A DNA stretch of 13,978 nt, taken from Candidatus Magasanikiibacteriota bacterium (lineage in GTDB: Bacteria > Patescibacteriota > Patescibacteriia > Magasanikbacterales > GWA2-37-8). The notes beneath the pieces are model-generated. The model was not told the origin of the DNA. It saw nothing but the letters and a program-made list of their open reading frames with translations, and made no database searches. Position 1 is the first letter of the stretch. Each line of letters begins with the position of its first letter. This document shows positions 13,906 through 13,978 of the stretch, piece by piece. The position numbers and the translations under genes are program-made. The DNA is taken from the NCBI GenBank assembly GCA_903853785.1, contig CAINUM010000002.1:1-13978 (forward strand). Direction: 5' to 3'.

Positions 13906-13978
13906 TTATTTTTTTAATTTTCTCAGCTCTTCTTTTAACTCTAACATTTTTAATTCTCTCCCAACCATTAATTTGTTG
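13906..13978 (-). CDS. C-terminal fragment of a sensory protein (cut by window edge)
   Basis: The - strand reads into the window edge and ends NKLMVGRELKMLELKEELRK plus LKK, then TAA at 13906-13908. The phrase NKLMVGRELKMxELKxxI/L is one I associate with C-terminal coiled-coil tails of bacterial membrane sensor or PAS-type proteins, so this is probably another signalling gene. Only 24 residues are visible, so no function can be assigned. It ends 18 bases before the hemerythrin-like start and would be co-transcribed with it. Confidence 0.7.
   Translation of the reverse strand, partial: NKLMVGRELKMLELKEELRKLKK

Noticed and set aside
25..13978. Recoded UGA or other alternative genetic code, known in some CPR lineages.
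   Set aside because: All genes end at TAA or TAG at sensible family lengths, and no gene needs a readthrough UGA.
1..13978. CRISPR arrays, insertion sequences, phage genes, tRNA or rRNA genes.
   Set aside because: No direct-repeat arrays, transposase motifs, inverted terminal repeats or cloverleaf-like sequences were seen; gaps are too short to hold RNA genes.

Overview
The window is AT-rich, with almost no intergenic space. It carries 16 protein-coding regions, one of them cut by the right edge. The overall look is that of a small, streamlined bacterial genome, most likely Candidate Phyla Radiation (Patescibacteria, possibly Parcubacteria). The reasons are the four-cysteine pilins with a CLDLSGLVTSGH block, a very large adhesin-like pseudopilin, near-absent Shine-Dalgarno sequences, and a type IV pilus set with no outer-membrane secretin in view. 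The assignment comes from protein style and is not proven. Stops are TAA with one TAG, and no recoding is evident.

Layout: positions 25-441 on the + strand encode a small lipoprotein-like CuA cupredoxin. It converges on everything else across a symmetric hairpin terminator (452-482). All other genes lie on the - strand with gaps of 1 to 35 bases, so they could form one transcription unit reading from the right edge down to 503. In transcription order they are: (a) a sensory block: the C-terminal end of an unknown protein (13906-13978), a degenerate hemerythrin-like protein (13459-13887), a six-helix membrane protein resembling the input domain of sensor kinases (12817-13440), a Cache-like/HAMP/PAS histidine kinase (10414-12807) and two single-domain response regulators (10017-10391, 9618-10007); (b) the pilus motor and platform: PilB ATPase (7930-9600), a truncated PilM/GspL-like one-helix protein (7258-7920) and PilC (6162-7256); (c) the fibre: four minor pseudopilins in the order GspH/FimU, GspI/PilV, GspJ/PilW, GspK/PilX (5661-6134, 2462-5644, 1930-2451, 1521-1925), then two paralogous pilins (1000-1485, 503-988).

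Taken together this reads as a type IV pilus locus with its own sensory front end. The kinase and two output-less receivers sit directly before the extension ATPase, which suggests control of pilus activity by phosphotransfer and protein contact rather than by transcription (inference). The GspI/PilV-like minor pilin is about 1,060 residues long. It carries a LamG/concanavalin-like module, a duplicated beta-rich repeat, two copies of a four-cysteine microdomain and a jelly-roll-like region, so it is a strong candidate for a tip adhesin.

No RNA genes, CRISPR arrays, insertion sequences or phage features were seen. No stretch of more than 300 bases lacks a gene. Positions 1-24 hold only AT-rich sequence upstream of the first start codon.
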